From positions 1 through 64,000 of the forward strand of contig JASAND010028045.1 in assembly GCA_030248195.1 (NCBI GenBank): a stretch of 64,000 nucleotides of DNA. Direction: 5' to 3'. The DNA is from Trissonchulus latispiculum. Taxonomy: Eukaryota > Nematoda > Enoplea > Enoplida > Ironidae. Shown in pieces: positions 21,057 through 33,150 of this stretch. Within the stretch, counting starts at the first letter, position 1; each line of letters starts with the position of its first letter. The translations under genes and the position numbers were made by a program. The notes below the pieces were generated by a model. That model had not been told where the DNA came from, made no database searches, and was given only the letters and a program-made list of their open reading frames with translations.

Positions 21057-22365
21057 CATAGGTGTAAGGTGCGGGGGTTGGGGGGGTAGCCCCCCCCAAG
21101 CCTTTTTTCAACCCTCCCCCAAAACTTTTTGGGGGGGACGTCCGCGTCCCCCCCCCCCCCCATTGGGGGGGGGGGGGGGGGGGGGGTAGTCGCGCCGAAG
21201 GCGCGAAAAATGACCAAAAATTGGGTATTTTTAGACCGCAATTTAGCCCGCAGAACCACGTTAGCAGAATCACTTCAAACATGGCTCAGAATTAGGCGCA
21301 CATTATGCGCACTCGAAAAAGGCATACCTTGATTTCTGCGCACAAATACTTTGATAGTTATTCAAAATTGAATGTTTTGCTAAATGGTTCTGCTAAGTTG
21401 TCCAGCAGCGCCAACGAAATTTAAAAATAGCAGCAGAATAGCAAGTAAGAATTTTGCTCTTGATGTTTCAAGCTTCCTCGATTTTGGCACAGATAAGTGT
21501 TATCACTATTTGAGCTTTGGTCCACCTTTCTGTTCCTTTTAAGAAGAAGCCATAAAATGGAGAACAATAAATCAATTTTAAACTTAGCTAATCAATGGCT
21601 TTTAAATAGCGTAACCTTACAATGTGACGCTACCTAAGCCATACATTAGCTAATAGTTCCACTTCTTTTATTATACCAGGACTTTTCGTTTCTTGTTAAA
21701 ATGCAAAGAAAGATGGACAAAAGCTCTAAAGTGATAGCGCTGAGGTGTGCGAAAATGAAGGAAGCTTGAAACATCAAGAGCAAAATTCTTACTTGCTATT
21801 TTGCTGCTATTTTTGAATTTCGTTTTCGCTGCTGGACAACTTAGCAGAACCATTTAGCAAAACAGTCAATTTTGAAAACTATCAAAGTATTTGTGCGCAG
21901 AAATCAAGGTATGCCTTTTTCGAGTGCGCATAAAGTGCGCCAAAATCTGAGCCATGTTTGAAGTGATTCTGCTAACGTGGTTCTGTGAGCTAAATTGCGG
22001 TTATTTTTAGGGTAAATTTTGAAAAAATTTTCAAAAATGTCCAAATTTTTGGCTTAAACTGTTTATTATTATGAGAAATACACGTTTTTAACTGAATTAT
22101 GGATCTTATGGCTCAATATTGACATTATTTTGGACTTGGAAACATGTTGGCAATCAAGTTTTTGAGTTTAAAACCACTGTCTAATGTTAAAATTACTTTA
22201 TGGTTAGATGTTTTTTATCATTAGAAACGGGTGAAAATGCGATTTTTGGCATAAAAAATGAAAAATTTTTTGGGGGAGGGTTGGGGGGGGTCGCCAGAGG
22301 GCCCCCCCCCCCAGAAAATATTGGGGGGGGAGCCTCCCCCACCCAAAAACTCCGTTACACCTATG
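21057..22365. mobile_element. CATAGGTGTAA element with perfect 8-bp duplication, carrying an insertion
   Basis: It begins CATAGGTGTAAGG and ends CGTTACACCTATG, with GGTCATAG on each side (21049-21056 and 22366-22373). Without the 767-bp insert at 21235-22001 it would be about 530 bp, in line with 16930-17473. The right flank continues CATAGGTGT, so it appears to have landed in the end of another such element. Confidence 0.9.
21235..22001. mobile_element. 767-bp element with ~245-bp inverted ends and 9-bp duplication
   Basis: The ends are ACCGCAATTTAGC and GCTAAATTGCGGT, and the inverted similarity extends over about 245 bp on each side (to about 21480 and from about 21762). TATTTTTAG flanks it at 21226-21234 and 22002-22010. 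The uninterrupted TATTTTTAGGG-type site is seen in related elements. Nine-base duplication with long inverted ends is typical of Mutator-like elements. It is non-coding; the 280-bp loop has no protein-like frame. Confidence 0.85.
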
Positions 22366-23000
22366 GGTCATAGGTGTGGCTGGGCAAAAAATCTGGGGGG
22401 GGGGAGGGGGTCAGTAGCGGCGCCAGGATTTTTTGAAGGGGGGGGGGGCCTGACCCAAAAATCCAGCGACCATTTTGGGCAATCCAAAATTTTTGCCAAA
22501 TTTTAGCAAATTTTACCTTCATTTTCCAAAAATTTTCTCAAATTTTAGCAAAAAGTTTTTGATTTTTTGCAAAAATTTGCCGATTTTTGAAAAAAATTTC
22601 TTAAAAACACTCAAATTATGCATATAAACAGCTGAGAAAATTTTCAAGGGGGGGACCGACACCCCAAGGCCTAAAGGGAGGGGCCCAAATCGCAAAGGGG
22701 GGGCCCGGGGCCGAATCGCAAAGGCTTTCTAGAGCTGGACTAACCTGAGATACGCTTTCCCCATTTAGTTAACCGGTTTACACTGCTCGTGGTCGATTGA
22801 ATGGCTTTCGACATAGCCGCGGCCATACATGTGCTTGGGGGGAGGGTTGGGGGGGTTTCACCCCCAGACCTGTAGTTCACCCCCCAAAGGGGCCCCTCAC
22901 CCCCCCCCCCCCAGAATCCGGATTTTTCCGGTTTTTTGGGCAGCACCCGCCCCAGAACTTCCCCTCTTGCACATGTCTGGCCGCTGCCCTCTAGACTTGA
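22366..23000. repeat. G/C-run repeat block; part recurs at 30.0 kb
   Basis: Contains several poly-G and poly-C runs. The portion 22825-22985, ending CTTCCCCTCTTGCACATGTC, recurs at about 30040-30182. Frames through the G runs are spurious. Confidence 0.6.
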
Positions 23001-24480
23001 CGAAAAATGTTCAGAGCTTTTTCCAGGTTAAGGTTTCGCTCCATCAACAACCCTTTTCTGATCCTTGAAGAGGTTGTTTTCTCCACTAGTTTATCCCTGA
23101 TCATCTGGTCTTGAAGCTGATTATACTTACTGTAAACAACCAGTGATCGCCGGTCCAAATTTGGCTTGGGGTCTCAAAAGTTTTACCGAAAACATGATAA
23201 TTGTTGGGACACATTTGCGTTGTGTCCAAAAATGGGGGTCACTGTTTTACTGCATATGAAAATAAAGGTCCTTGCATAAAGTTCTAATTCCACAGCGACA
23301 CAGTATAGGTTTACTGGTTTCATTCATACGATACATAATGTCACTTGAAGTCTTTTACCCAGATCGAAATTTTGGATTTAGGAAATAGTTTTCTGCAAAA
23401 TTGTGAAAATCGCCTTTTTGATAATAAACATTTTGCGACCAAGCTATGTTGAAACATTTATTTTTGTAATTCAGCAAATTTATTCTTTGCCTAAGTCTAT
23501 TAATACTATCGGTCTAATTAAAGAAAGAAAGAAATGCTATCCTAATTAAAGAAAGAAGAAAGAAATACAAATTAAAGAAAGGAAAAAGAAAGGAACGTCG
23601 TCCAAATAGTCAACGGGATCCTGTTTGAATACAAAAACTGACAACAATTTGTCCTGGCTTGCATTTGTTTGTTTAGATTAGCAGTTGCTTACTGCTGTGT
23701 AAACGTTTGCTGTACACAGTCGTGCATATAAAGCTGTGCAGTAATAGCTCAGCTGATGTTTAGAAAAGAAAGCCAAAGTTTGCTCAAAAAATCTCACCAG
23801 CTGGCCGCTTCGCAAAAAATACCCTGCTTAAAATCCTGTTTAATAGGGCGGCCATAAAACGGGTGCCCGGCAATTTCCCCGTCCCCTTTTTAGTACGTTC
23901 CAAAGGAAGAAGGAAATAAGAAAGTAATAATGAATAAATCATTAATTAAGAAACAAGAAATAAGCTTAAGATTTCCTGAACCTGCTTGGCTGTTGTCGAC
24001 GCTCTCCTTCAATAGGGGGGGGGTGTATTTGGTCAGACTCCCACCCGTATTTAAGCATTGTGGTCGGTGCACTGTACGTAATGTGATAAAGGAAACTTCA
24101 CTGTACGTAATGTGATAAAGGAAACTTCTCTTGGCCTACTCTTCATTTATGATAAATGGCATTTATGGAATTTTAATAGTATCTTTGTTTCATGTTGAGG
24201 ATAACTGACTGTACGGCAAGCAAAATGGCACTTCTTGGCTAGTTATAGACGGTGATCTCGTAGTCGTTGTAGTGCGTAGGCCGACAACTTATGTAAATAT
24301 TCCTCTAGCAACATAAGTCCTTTTACAGCAAATATCGCTTGTTCTTTAAAAATTGAAGGGAGCGTGAAACAAGGAACAATCTACTGTTTTTGATATACAC
24401 TTCCTGCTAAACATAAACTTGCTTATTTTTCAACATTGATTCCAGTAATGACTGTTGCACACCTGAAATTCACGCACAAC
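23001..24480. other. AT-rich DNA, no gene seen
   Basis: Holds a GAAA-rich simple repeat at about 23515-23600 and a 25-bp direct duplication of CTGTACGTAATGTGATAAAG (24070 and 24102). Short frames here have no recognisable content. Confidence 0.5.
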
Positions 24481-24489
24481 TAAGACGTC

Positions 24490-25250
24490 TACACAATTCT
24501 GACAAGCCAGCGATGAGTGAGCGTAGATGGCTCCAAAAAGTTTCATCGCTCCTTTCATTGCCACTGCTGTCCCTGATCGCAGGCGCTCCAAGTTTATTTC
24601 TGACAGGTTCGTCCAACCTGCGACTGGACAGACAGTTTCAGGTCCAAAGAGGTATTTAGGTTTAATTCTGTAGTAATAGTGCCACTTTTGACGATGGCAA
24701 CGGTTCCAGTGCTTTAGTTACGTATATGGTGGTGAACACCTTATCACAAGAAGCATCGGCCACCAGTGGATGGGCTATTTTGATTACTTCTCTCAGCAGC
24801 GCAAGGGACCCTGACTCTTCCTGATCAGGGTTGTCTGCATCGATCATGAGGATCAGATCACTGCATCAAACTAAATGTTTGATTGCGCCTTTCATGGAAA
24901 TTACAATGTATTGCAATTGCAATATAGCCGCTCGAAATTAAGTTCGGGCAAGCATGTCCAGCCTGAACCTGGACAAACAAAGAGCTGGATGGCCCGAACA
25001 AATATTTTGGTTTGATTCGATAGTACGTTTTATTGCCATTTGTGACAATAGCCGCACCTCCCAGTGCTTTATGGATGTAAACTGTTATGACTGCCTTTTC
25101 TCCATTAGATCGGCCAACAATGAAAACACCAGCTCGACAAATTCTTGGAACAATGGAAACCGACATTCATCCTGGCCAAAGTTATCGTCATCGATCAAAG
25201 TATCACTTGCTTTTCGCTTCAAAGCACCTGAAACAGCCGAAATAGAATGA
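24490..25250 (-). pseudogene. Unrecognised coding-like family, copies 1 and 2 (decayed)
   Basis: On the minus strand two tandem related blocks can be read. The first (about 25235-24900) follows a plausible splice acceptor (GCTGTTTCAG) and reads ALKRKASDTLIDDDNFG, then, after a frame change, TYYRIKPKYLFGP. The second (about 24847-24500) reads DNPDQEESGSLALLREVI, then after another frame change YYRIKPKYLFGPETVCPVAG and NLSEINLERLRSGTAVAMKG. The RIKPKYLFGP and NLSEINLERL words recur at 34862-35293. Conservation of peptide words across copies that differ in DNA suggests these were once protein-coding exons. I do not recognise the protein and assign no function. Frameshifts make both copies non-functional as they stand. 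Confidence 0.5.
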
Positions 25251-25349
25251 TTGCTAGCTATTTTGATTGGTTCATGAATTGACCCTCAGCACAACAAGTA
25301 TAAATTAAGCGTTTTGAAATTAAAGCCATTTCTTTCGCCAACTGTCAAA

Positions 25350-25610
25350 TGGTTATTCTTTGTAGCGCTGTTCAAATTTCAGAGTACCTTTTGGGATACC
25401 TTTTTCAAACCAATCCAACTTGTTTCTGCAGCGTCTCAAGGACGCAGCAGAAACAGCAATTAGTTGTTGCTATCAGAAGGCCCAACTGTGACAATAACTT
25501 TACTTCAAAGAGGTTTGTCTTTGCCTGGGCACTGTTTACCTTCCCCGTTGTGGCAAACGTTGTTGAACGAGATCTGGTATTGCCACACCTTTTCGGGGAG
25601 CTGGGCTAGA
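25350..25610 (-). pseudogene. Companion block of the unrecognised family, copy 1
   Basis: On the minus strand this reads CGNTRSRSTTFATTG and resembles CGNTKSPTTTFVTTG at about 34765-34700. It is found next to the RIKPKYLFGP blocks in both places, so the two probably belonged to one gene or element. The frame is broken downstream in both copies. Confidence 0.4.
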
Positions 25611-26916
25611 TAGACCACACGTCTGCAAATACCAACCGTTTGCCTGTTCTTGAGTATGGATTATTTCAGTTGTGTTACCAGATTACAGGAATCTATGCAT
25701 GATTGCACCAAGACGGCACCAAAATATTTGATTACACCATTCATGGAAATCCCAAGACTTGCTGGACATAGACTGTTCTAAACGCTATTTCCACAGAAGC
25801 CTAGCGCAGAAAAAGAAGCACAGATACAAAGGACGGGTTGGAATAAACGAAATCCAAACAGTACCAATTTCCTTTTGACAATATATGAAGGAATGGATAG
25901 GGTTGTCAGTCGTCATTTTTTATTTTTGGAATGAAAGCCAAAATTTACAAATTCAATTTTTTGGGGGCGAAAACGATTTTAGTTCTTTTGGCTCCAAATC
26001 CAATGAGGCGAAAGAAAAGCAGCGGATTTAGGAATTGCAGCTTAAAACGTGGTGTGCATGCTGCTGAGAAGAATACTCCAACCATATGCAGGTGTACAAA
26101 ATTCGACCAAAATTGCTATCGTCAAAAAGCTGAAAATTGATTAGGGGTGCAATATAGGTCCCAGTGTAAAATGCTTTACATCATTAGATTTTGGTCAAAG
26201 ATGGGTAATTTTCGAAAAAATCCATGACATTTTGAAAATCATGGCAACTTTATCTCTAGCGAATGTTGACACCTACAAAGTTCCCAAACTTCAAAGGGAA
26301 AATTTTTCGTATTGAGCGACTCACGACGTATAGCCAGTCAAAATTCAGAAAGCCGTAGAGATCAAAGGATTGTGGACATTAGAGAAATTAATAAGTTCGA
26401 ACTTGAGAGTTCTTTAACCGAAACTGCTATAATTTGTTGTGTAAAGGTTTTCATTACCCACGAAACGTTTTCTGAATCACTATTATTTCTAACGTTTACA
26501 AATCCTTCCTGGTCATAGAAAAGCGTCACCCTTTGAAGCTTGCATGGAAAATTTCAAGACCTTCTTTTCATGAGAAAAAAGAACCCATCAGGATAGTTAA
26601 AAATACACTTTATCTAAAACCAATTCTGATTCATAAATAAAACGATTTGCCTGTCAATATCTTTGAGTCAGGCTTTAGTTGGCGCATTACTGAATTAGAA
26701 CGTACCTTTATAAGCGGACTGCGTGAGGATCTGCCTTTTGTGTATTAAGAATGTAATGAGACCGCTTTATCGCATGTTGTCAAAAGTTACATTGTGGAAC
26801 AAATCCCACAGCATGAATATATTTGCAGAGCATGTATTTTCAAAAGTATAATTTTTCAACAATAGACACTAAGAATACTGAAAAATATTTATAAATCATT
26901 CTTGCGCTAGAAATTA
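25611..26916. other. AT-rich DNA, no gene seen
   Basis: No frame with recognisable content. A few words near 26520-26570 recur around 35750-35815 (gcatggaaaatttcaa-type), suggesting an old shared repeat. Confidence 0.45.
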
Positions 26917-26923
26917 GTAACAT

Positions 26924-27267
26924 CAAGAGTACATAATAACTAAGAGTGTGACAAGCGTCAAGCTCTTAGTTATTAGGCTTGTGGACATGATATGCATAAT
27001 AACGGCTGACCCCCCCCCACAAATTAGACCCATCACTTCAAAGAAATTCGCACGCTATGCTTGTGTGCTGAAGCTCGTAACAGACGCACATTGCGCCAAC
27101 TTAGTAGTTGTGTTTTCGAGCTTTAGAACGTAGGCATAGCGTGCGAATTTCTTTGAAGTGATGGGTCTAATTTGTGGGGGGTCAGCCGTTATCGTGCAGA
27201 TCATGTCCACAAGCCTAATAACTAAGAGCTTAACGCTTGTCACACTCTTAGTTATTATGTACTCTTG
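26924..27267. mobile_element. 344-bp palindromic MITE with 7-bp target duplication
   Basis: It begins CAAGAGTACATAATAACTAA and ends with the reverse complement. The two halves are inverse copies almost to the centre. GTAACAT flanks it at 26917-26923 and 27268-27274. It is the best-preserved member of a family with copies or fragments at 28119, 28503, 32354, 36188, 45875, 47927 and 63012. It is non-coding and would form a long hairpin if transcribed. Confidence 0.95.
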
Positions 27268-27274
27268 GTAACAT

Positions 27275-27918
27275 TTATTGTATAAAGATTTGTCCGCTTT
27301 GAGTAAGTTACCATATCCAACATGTGTCAGTTTGTATTTGTAGAGGACTTGTGCACGAAATTGGAAAAAGATAGCAACACTTTTACAAACTAGATTAACA
27401 CATAGGGATGTAGTGCTGTTCACCACTTTAATAGGCAATTTCTTTCGCTTAAGGGGGAGTAAACTTTTGGCCAAACATCTTTCGATTTGATTCATTTTTA
27501 GCACGAATATAAAGCATGTGCGTGGGTGGGCAAAAACGTATCCACTCGTTGGGTCTTAGCTGCCTTCCTGTGATCCGCTATGCTTCGAAGAACCCGGCCA
27601 GGCTTTGGCAGAGCACGACATATTCGGAAACATGTACTCCCTAATGGTTGGAGAGCGCTGCTAACAACTGTCTAAAATTTGGACAATTTTGACCGCCGAA
27701 TCAAATAATTTAATGCGGGTGCGAGCCCAGATGCTAAAACTTCGCGTGAGCATAAACCCCATAGGTCTCCAAAGTTGTGCCTAATATGAAGGATGTGGAT
27801 TATAGGAAACACTTAGGAATCTGATACTTCATACTATTTTGTCTACGCACATGCTTGCAAGAAAGTATTGAAATCCAACAAACCTTGGGCAACCCCATTT
27901 TAGTCGCCCACGATTTCA
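27275..27918. other. No gene seen
   Basis: Ordinary AT-rich DNA between the MITE and the TTAA element; no repeat or protein signal recognised. Confidence 0.45.
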
Positions 27919-28118
27919 GGTGGTGATATCCCTTTGTGCAGTGATTGTTTGATTAACGCAATAACTTTGTTAATTCTTTGAGTCGAATACATCATTTAAA
28001 TATACATCTATGCTAATACATCTACATAATTCATCTATACATCACTTAAAAACTTACAATGTGTAACTTGAGCTTAATATATGGAACAAGCAAAACAAAC
28101 ATATTTCTGGCGCACCAC

Positions 28119-28495
28119 CAAGAGTACAGAATAGGAGAGTCAGAGTGTGCCACTAAACACACTCTAATGTTATCAGAGAAAAATATGCTCGATTCGCTAA
28201 CGGCCCACTCCCCCGCAAATAAGACCATAGGGACTGACCCCCCCGCAAATCAGCACCTGGTCGAAATGAGGGGTACGCTCACTCGCTCTATGTTAATGTG
28301 TTTAAGCTCGAAAACACAAGCAGTGTGTTAGCTACTTTTGTGCCTGATTCGAGCTTTCGAACACAAACATAGCGCACAAAATTCTGTGAAGTGATGGGTC
28401 TAATTTGCGGGGGTGGGGTTATCCAGCAGAGTATAGTTTTTGCTCTGATAACGTAGAGTATGCCTAGTGGCACACTCTTTTATTATGTACTCTTG
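28119..28495. mobile_element. 377-bp MITE, 7-bp duplication GCACCAC
   Basis: It starts CAAGAGTACAGAATA and ends TATTATGTACTCTTG. GCACCAC lies at 28112-28118 and 28496-28502. Interior is a fold-back of the same family as 26924-27267, more diverged, with a GAGCTT..AAGCTC core. Confidence 0.92.
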
Positions 28496-28502
28496 GCACC
28501 AC

Positions 28503-28819
28503 TAAGAGTTCATAATATAGCAGGTGCTCTGTTATCAGCTGCAGGTATATGCTCTGTTCGCGAACGTTTGCATTCACTTCAAAGAAATTTGGCCGCTACG
28601 CCTGCATGCTGAAGCTCGAAAACACAACTACTCAGTTAGTTCAATGTTCACCTGTTCTGAGCTTTAGAACGCAAGGATAGCTTTCGTTTTTCTTTGAAGT
28701 GAGCATACACACTTGTGGAGAGGCGTCAGCCGTCAATAGCGCGCAGAGCAAGTACCTGCAGCTGAAAGCAACAGAAAGCCTGCCAGCTGTTACACTCTTT
28801 TATGTATTATGTACTCTTG
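28503..28819. mobile_element. 317-bp MITE adjacent to the previous one
   Basis: It starts TAAGAGTTCATAATA right after GCACCAC (28496-28502) and ends TATTATGTACTCTTG before GTACCAC (28820-28826). The shared target word shows two family members inserted back to back at one site. The central arms contain CTTCAAAGAAAT and its inverse. Confidence 0.9.
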
Positions 28820-29285
28820 GTACCACCTAAATATGCATTGTCAATCTTTAAACACGATTTTCTCAAAACTGTAGATTCACCCAAAATTTCCTTTTGTGCT
28901 GTTCTAGGAACGACATGTGGACCGCGGGGCGTTTTTGCATTTGTCTTAGTGGCCTTTAATGGTTCAAGAAGTTAACAAAGTGCCCGGCGACACAGAAGTT
29001 TGCCACTTTGCAGTGGGTTTTCTCTATACTGAAAAAGTTTTAGCCAAAACGGAGAAAAAATCTCCCCGCAATAGTGCGAATTTTTATCCTGCCAAAAATC
29101 ACGGGAATCCAATGGGTAGTTTTTCGGAAATCGATGTTCAAAACAAAATAATTGCAATATCGCAGTTTTGACTGGCCCCAGATTGTTAGAATGCACGAAA
29201 AGAGTTTTCTGCAGTTTTAGCTAGTTTTGTAAAAGGATTGAATCCGTGAGATTGAAAAATATCCGAAAGGAAACCAGCACCTTAA

Positions 29286-31298
29286 GGAGGTAATTCCTTT
29301 TGGGCACCTATTGTTGATTGACGGCTCAAATCAAGATGAAATTTGACGAAACTTTCCAAAAAAGTTCTTTTAGCGTTATACCATCCTATGCGCAGCCCGA
29401 TTTAATTTCAATTCAGGTTTGTTTTTTTGAAATTTTTCGCAGTTGTGCATCAGCCGCATAGTCATGGCTATATTAATTTCATCTCGTTAAACTATTTATT
29501 TTTGCTTTAGGAAACGTCTTTCAGCGTTACCTGTCGTGAAAGTACCGCCGACTTATACGTGTTATGCCGAATTTTCAAACTATCTAATTAGTCGGCAAGC
29601 AAATTTGCCGATTACTGGTAATGGCAACGGCTTTTGCCGATTGCACATAGTCTGCAAATCTGCTTGCCGAATTATAAAGAAATGGCAAGGACTTCTCGCC
29701 GAATACTTAAAATATTGCATTTTGCAATATTCCTGTAATGTTACTCTTAAAATATACAAAACTGAATGCAATGTATTGAAATTACTTATTTGCATTTTTC
29801 GTAATATTTCAAATTAAGCAGTTTAAACTTAATTTTCTAGAACTGCTCTTTTTATCTGACAGCTTTGGCTAATCCAGCTTTGGGATGGGTAGAAAACACT
29901 GTAACCTGCAGAAAAGATTTGTTAGTAGATTAAATACTTAGAAACCCTTTGTCCACTGTTCCCATGCAGACAGCTTGAAAAATATTTAGAACGGGGATAA
30001 GCACAAGCTTTATATCGACTCACTGTACAAAGTGTTGACCATACGTTCACCCCCCCCAGAGGGGTCTCTCACTCCCCCCAGAATCCGAATTTTTCCAGCA
30101 AAAAACCGGAAAAATCCGGTTTTTCGGTGGCCTTCGGCCGCCCTTCACCCCCCCAGAACTTCCCCTCCTGCACATGTCTGGTGTTGAGGATGCTCAATTT
30201 GCAAGGCGGTTGTTCGCTGAATGGCAGCTTGTATGGTCTTTGTAGTTCCCAGTGTGGATATGATCTCCCTTGGCAGATTGGCGAATTCTAAGTTGTTGTT
30301 GGCGGTGCCAACAACATAGCTTCATAAGGAGTCAGTTTCAGAGAAGAAAGAAAGCTTCTATTTATCTGAAACAAGGCAAACTTAGGTTCCCAGGTAAAAT
30401 TGGTAGTACCGGATTCTCCCAACCAGATTCCTAGCATTATTTAGACGGAGACATTAGTTTGTCAACCGCACCTTGTGTTTTGGGATGGCGAGGACAGCGG
30501 CTTATTTAGCTCAGTACTGGAAACATTTGCTTCAGAGCCAGCATTTCTCCATTGACAAATTCCGAATTCAAAGGAGCATTGCCATCAACTTAAAATCCGC
30601 ACAAGAAGAATCCTGAGGAGCGAATGTAAACAAGCACCGGCAAGTCTCAGGAAATTAAAGCATTAGATTTGATAAGATTGAAACATGTGAACTGAGAGTT
30701 GTATTTCAAACGACTACCTTTTACTGCTGCAATAACTCACTCAATACAATCGAATCATCCACCTTATACATATGTTCTAACACCAGAATTCTTCGATGCA
30801 ATACGTGATCAAATCACAACACTAAGTAGTGCCATATAATTGATGGTAGTGGATGCTTCCGCTACTAGTCTGCTTTGTGTTGTGATTTCAGCCGCTGTTG
30901 TAGTCGTACTTGGATAGAATTAGAATTTTTAGATAGAACGAGTAGTCGTTTGATACGACATGTTTAGTGAGTTTCTAACAAGATAGGTTTATCTTATTTC
31001 CGGACGAAATATACTAAACTGCGCGGACAATCTGTAAATTAATCCGACTGTTTTTAGACAATTACGGACTGCCTTAATTTAATCCCTGCATTTTAGACAA
31101 TCTATTTACAAAGTAATTCTCAGTCGATTTGAATATGTTTGAATTAGAATTTGAATATTTTCACTCGTTGATACAAGCATTCTATCGGGACCCCCCCCCC
31201 GAAACGAGTGAACATATGCAAGAGCATGGCTCGCAAGCTGATAACACAGAGCCTGCCAGATGTCACACGCTTTATACATTTTGTACTGTTGGTATAGG
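29286..31298. other. No gene seen; repeat fragments
   Basis: Holds a copy of the CCCCAGAA..CACATGTCTGG block (about 30040-30182), words of the form TTGCCGA repeated about eight times at 29550-29710, and a decayed MITE end at about 31184-31292 (GTACTGTTGG). None reads as protein. Confidence 0.5.
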
Positions 31299-32290
31299 TT
31301 AACGTTTAGGTAATGCATTAGTAATTCCGGAAATTGCGCAACCATGATGGTGGTGTACTCTGTTCGTCCAAGGTCCAGTTTCCATATGATGAACATCGGT
31401 GGCAAACTTTTTACAGCAAAGTTTTTGCTTAACAACAGCTTGAAATCCTGGGTTTGCAAAATAGTTCAGTAACGGATTGGAGAACCCCCAGCTTATAACT
31501 AAAATGTCATAAACAGTCCAAGCAAATGCACTCCCTTCACCATCATAAATTAATACTATTTCCAAAGTAGCTTGTCGCCACAGTAGTAAGCAACTCAGTA
31601 AAATAGCACCAGTAAAACATTGCCAGAAGATTTTAATTTGTTTAGAAATGCTTAAGGAATTGTTGCTGATGCTTTTCTTGAATCTTAAACGAATAACGGA
31701 AGGAACATATATTGCTAACGCCACTGCTACAGCCACCAAAATAAACCCATTTCCAAAAGCAGACGTGGTTGGGTCTTCTGCGAAACTGTCTCTACACAGG
31801 CTATTTTTGAATGTTCCCGTTACAACTAAACCGAAAGCATAACTGTATCCAATTGCGGCACACATCAGCACTAGTACCTTACTTCCAGAGGCGGATATAT
31901 ATACTTTTGCCTGGCTTGGATAAAAGATCCCTCCGAACCTGGCAATACCTGTTGCCGCATAAATGAGGCAGTTACTGAAAAGTCCACCCATGGAAATTAC
32001 ATGGTTAATCAAGGCTACTATGTAATTCATATGCTCATTGGTTTCAGGACACCGAATTATCATTAGATCAACTGCAATAAGCTGAAATTGTCTTATGAAA
32101 CTAGACATAAGCATTGAACTGTCACAAACTGACGTGGCCAAAACGATAGGCGTAAAGGAATCAGTTCGAAGCTTCTTTACGATCAAAACTGTTCCAGTCA
32201 ACAGGATCTGTGAAGACAGAGAGAATCCATATGCCAAGCAGAAATAATAGTGACGAACATAGTATTCATCCGTCTGGTATGCCCAAAAAC
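31299..32290 (-). CDS. Seven-transmembrane GPCR, chemoreceptor-like, main exon
   Basis: Minus-strand open frame of up to 347 residues, ending at 31299. Hydrophobic segments fit seven helices (numbering from 32342): about 34-55, 63-86, 106-130, 155-177, 197-218, 235-266 and 272-297. TM7 carries NPLLNY (289-294), the NPxxY motif of rhodopsin-like receptors; IARF near 133 stands where DRY is usual; Cys98 and Cys183 could form the TM3-ECL2 disulfide. A basic tail with a His run follows. The frame has no ATG at its start (it opens with TTG), and TGTATTTTAG/G just before 32290 is a good splice acceptor, so an upstream exon supplies the start; a MITE sits only 10 bp upstream of the frame. The ligand is unknown. 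A broken paralogue lies at 41880-42898. GPCR assignment is firm, subfamily is not. Confidence 0.8.
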
Positions 32291-32353
32291 CTAAAATACA
32301 ATGAAGCAACCAGCTTCCATAGACACATGCAATTGTTAACAAACTACTTTTAC

Positions 32354-32637
32354 CAAGAGTACGTAATACATAAGAGTATGACTAGCGTCATACTAATACT
32401 AATAATACTTGTCATGTAATACTTTGCACGCTATCGGCTAACGTTATCCCTCCTTAAATCAGGCCCCCGTTGACCCCGCCCCTACACATGTACTGAGTCT
32501 AAGCGGGGGATCGGGGTCTATGTTAGTATACTTAAATGTTAAACTTGACGGGGCCCCAATTTGTGTATGGGGTCTAAAGCTTGTATGATTTACACGTCTG
32601 TGTACAAAATGTACAAGCACGAGCCCGATCCCCCGAC
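32354..32637. mobile_element. MITE insertion upstream of the GPCR exon
   Basis: CAAGAGTACGTAATACA marks the left end. The right end is not preserved as CTCTTG. The paralogous region (42895-42920) runs from CTACTTTTAACT to AACACATTGTAAACTAGCC without this DNA, so the insert postdates the duplication or was lost there. Confidence 0.65.
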
Positions 32638-33150
32638 AAACACATTGTAAACTAGCCAACTAATGTCCCAACATCTTACCAGACGCGTTTGTAGTGTTTA
32701 AATCAATTGCCATCGTGAATCGGTATAATCGTTAATCCCAACAAACGAAACTACATCAAGCGGTTTAGGCATGATCGCAGCAGTACAAGTAGTAGTACAA
32801 GCAGGAACCGGAACAAAATTAGATTGCCTTCAGCTTGCTAATACCAAAGCACCAGCATAGTAGCAATGATTTCTAAAACAATACTGGTAATAAGCTAACT
32901 CGTTTCCATAGCTTCAGTGTCTTTGTCAAAATGTTAGGAATTTTGAAAAATGCGCTGCTTGCGAGTTGCGATACGAGCTTGTAAAAAGAATACCCTTCAA
33001 TTAACATTCAGCTAACACTTCAAAAAATTTGTTCAGCTAAAACTATGTGACTGCTTCAGCAGTAGCTATCAGAGTAAAGCCTTATTTCAGTTGATTCTAA
33101 TGAGAACAATCAAATCTGTGCAATACCACCCTTTTCCTGAGGCAAACGCT
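32638..33150. repeat. Segmental duplication, upstream flank of GPCR copy 1
   Basis: From AACACATTGTAAACTAGCC onward the sequence matches 42914-43640, almost identical up to about 32910 (compare 43177). With the GPCR body this makes a duplicated block of about 1.5-2 kb lying 10 kb apart in the same orientation. Confidence 0.85.

Larger units (their letters stand above)
27919..29281. mobile_element. TTAA-flanked element, family 1, copy 2, carrying two MITEs
   Basis: It starts GGTGGTGATATCC and ends GGAAACCAGCACC before TTAA (29282-29285). The left flank reads TTCA, one change from TTAA. Interior words match 480-1497. Without the two MITEs it would be about 0.65 kb. Confidence 0.75.

Noticed and set aside
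4781..22946. Many Gly- or Pro-rich open frames
   Set aside because: They are translations of poly-G and poly-C runs in repeats, present on both strands at once.
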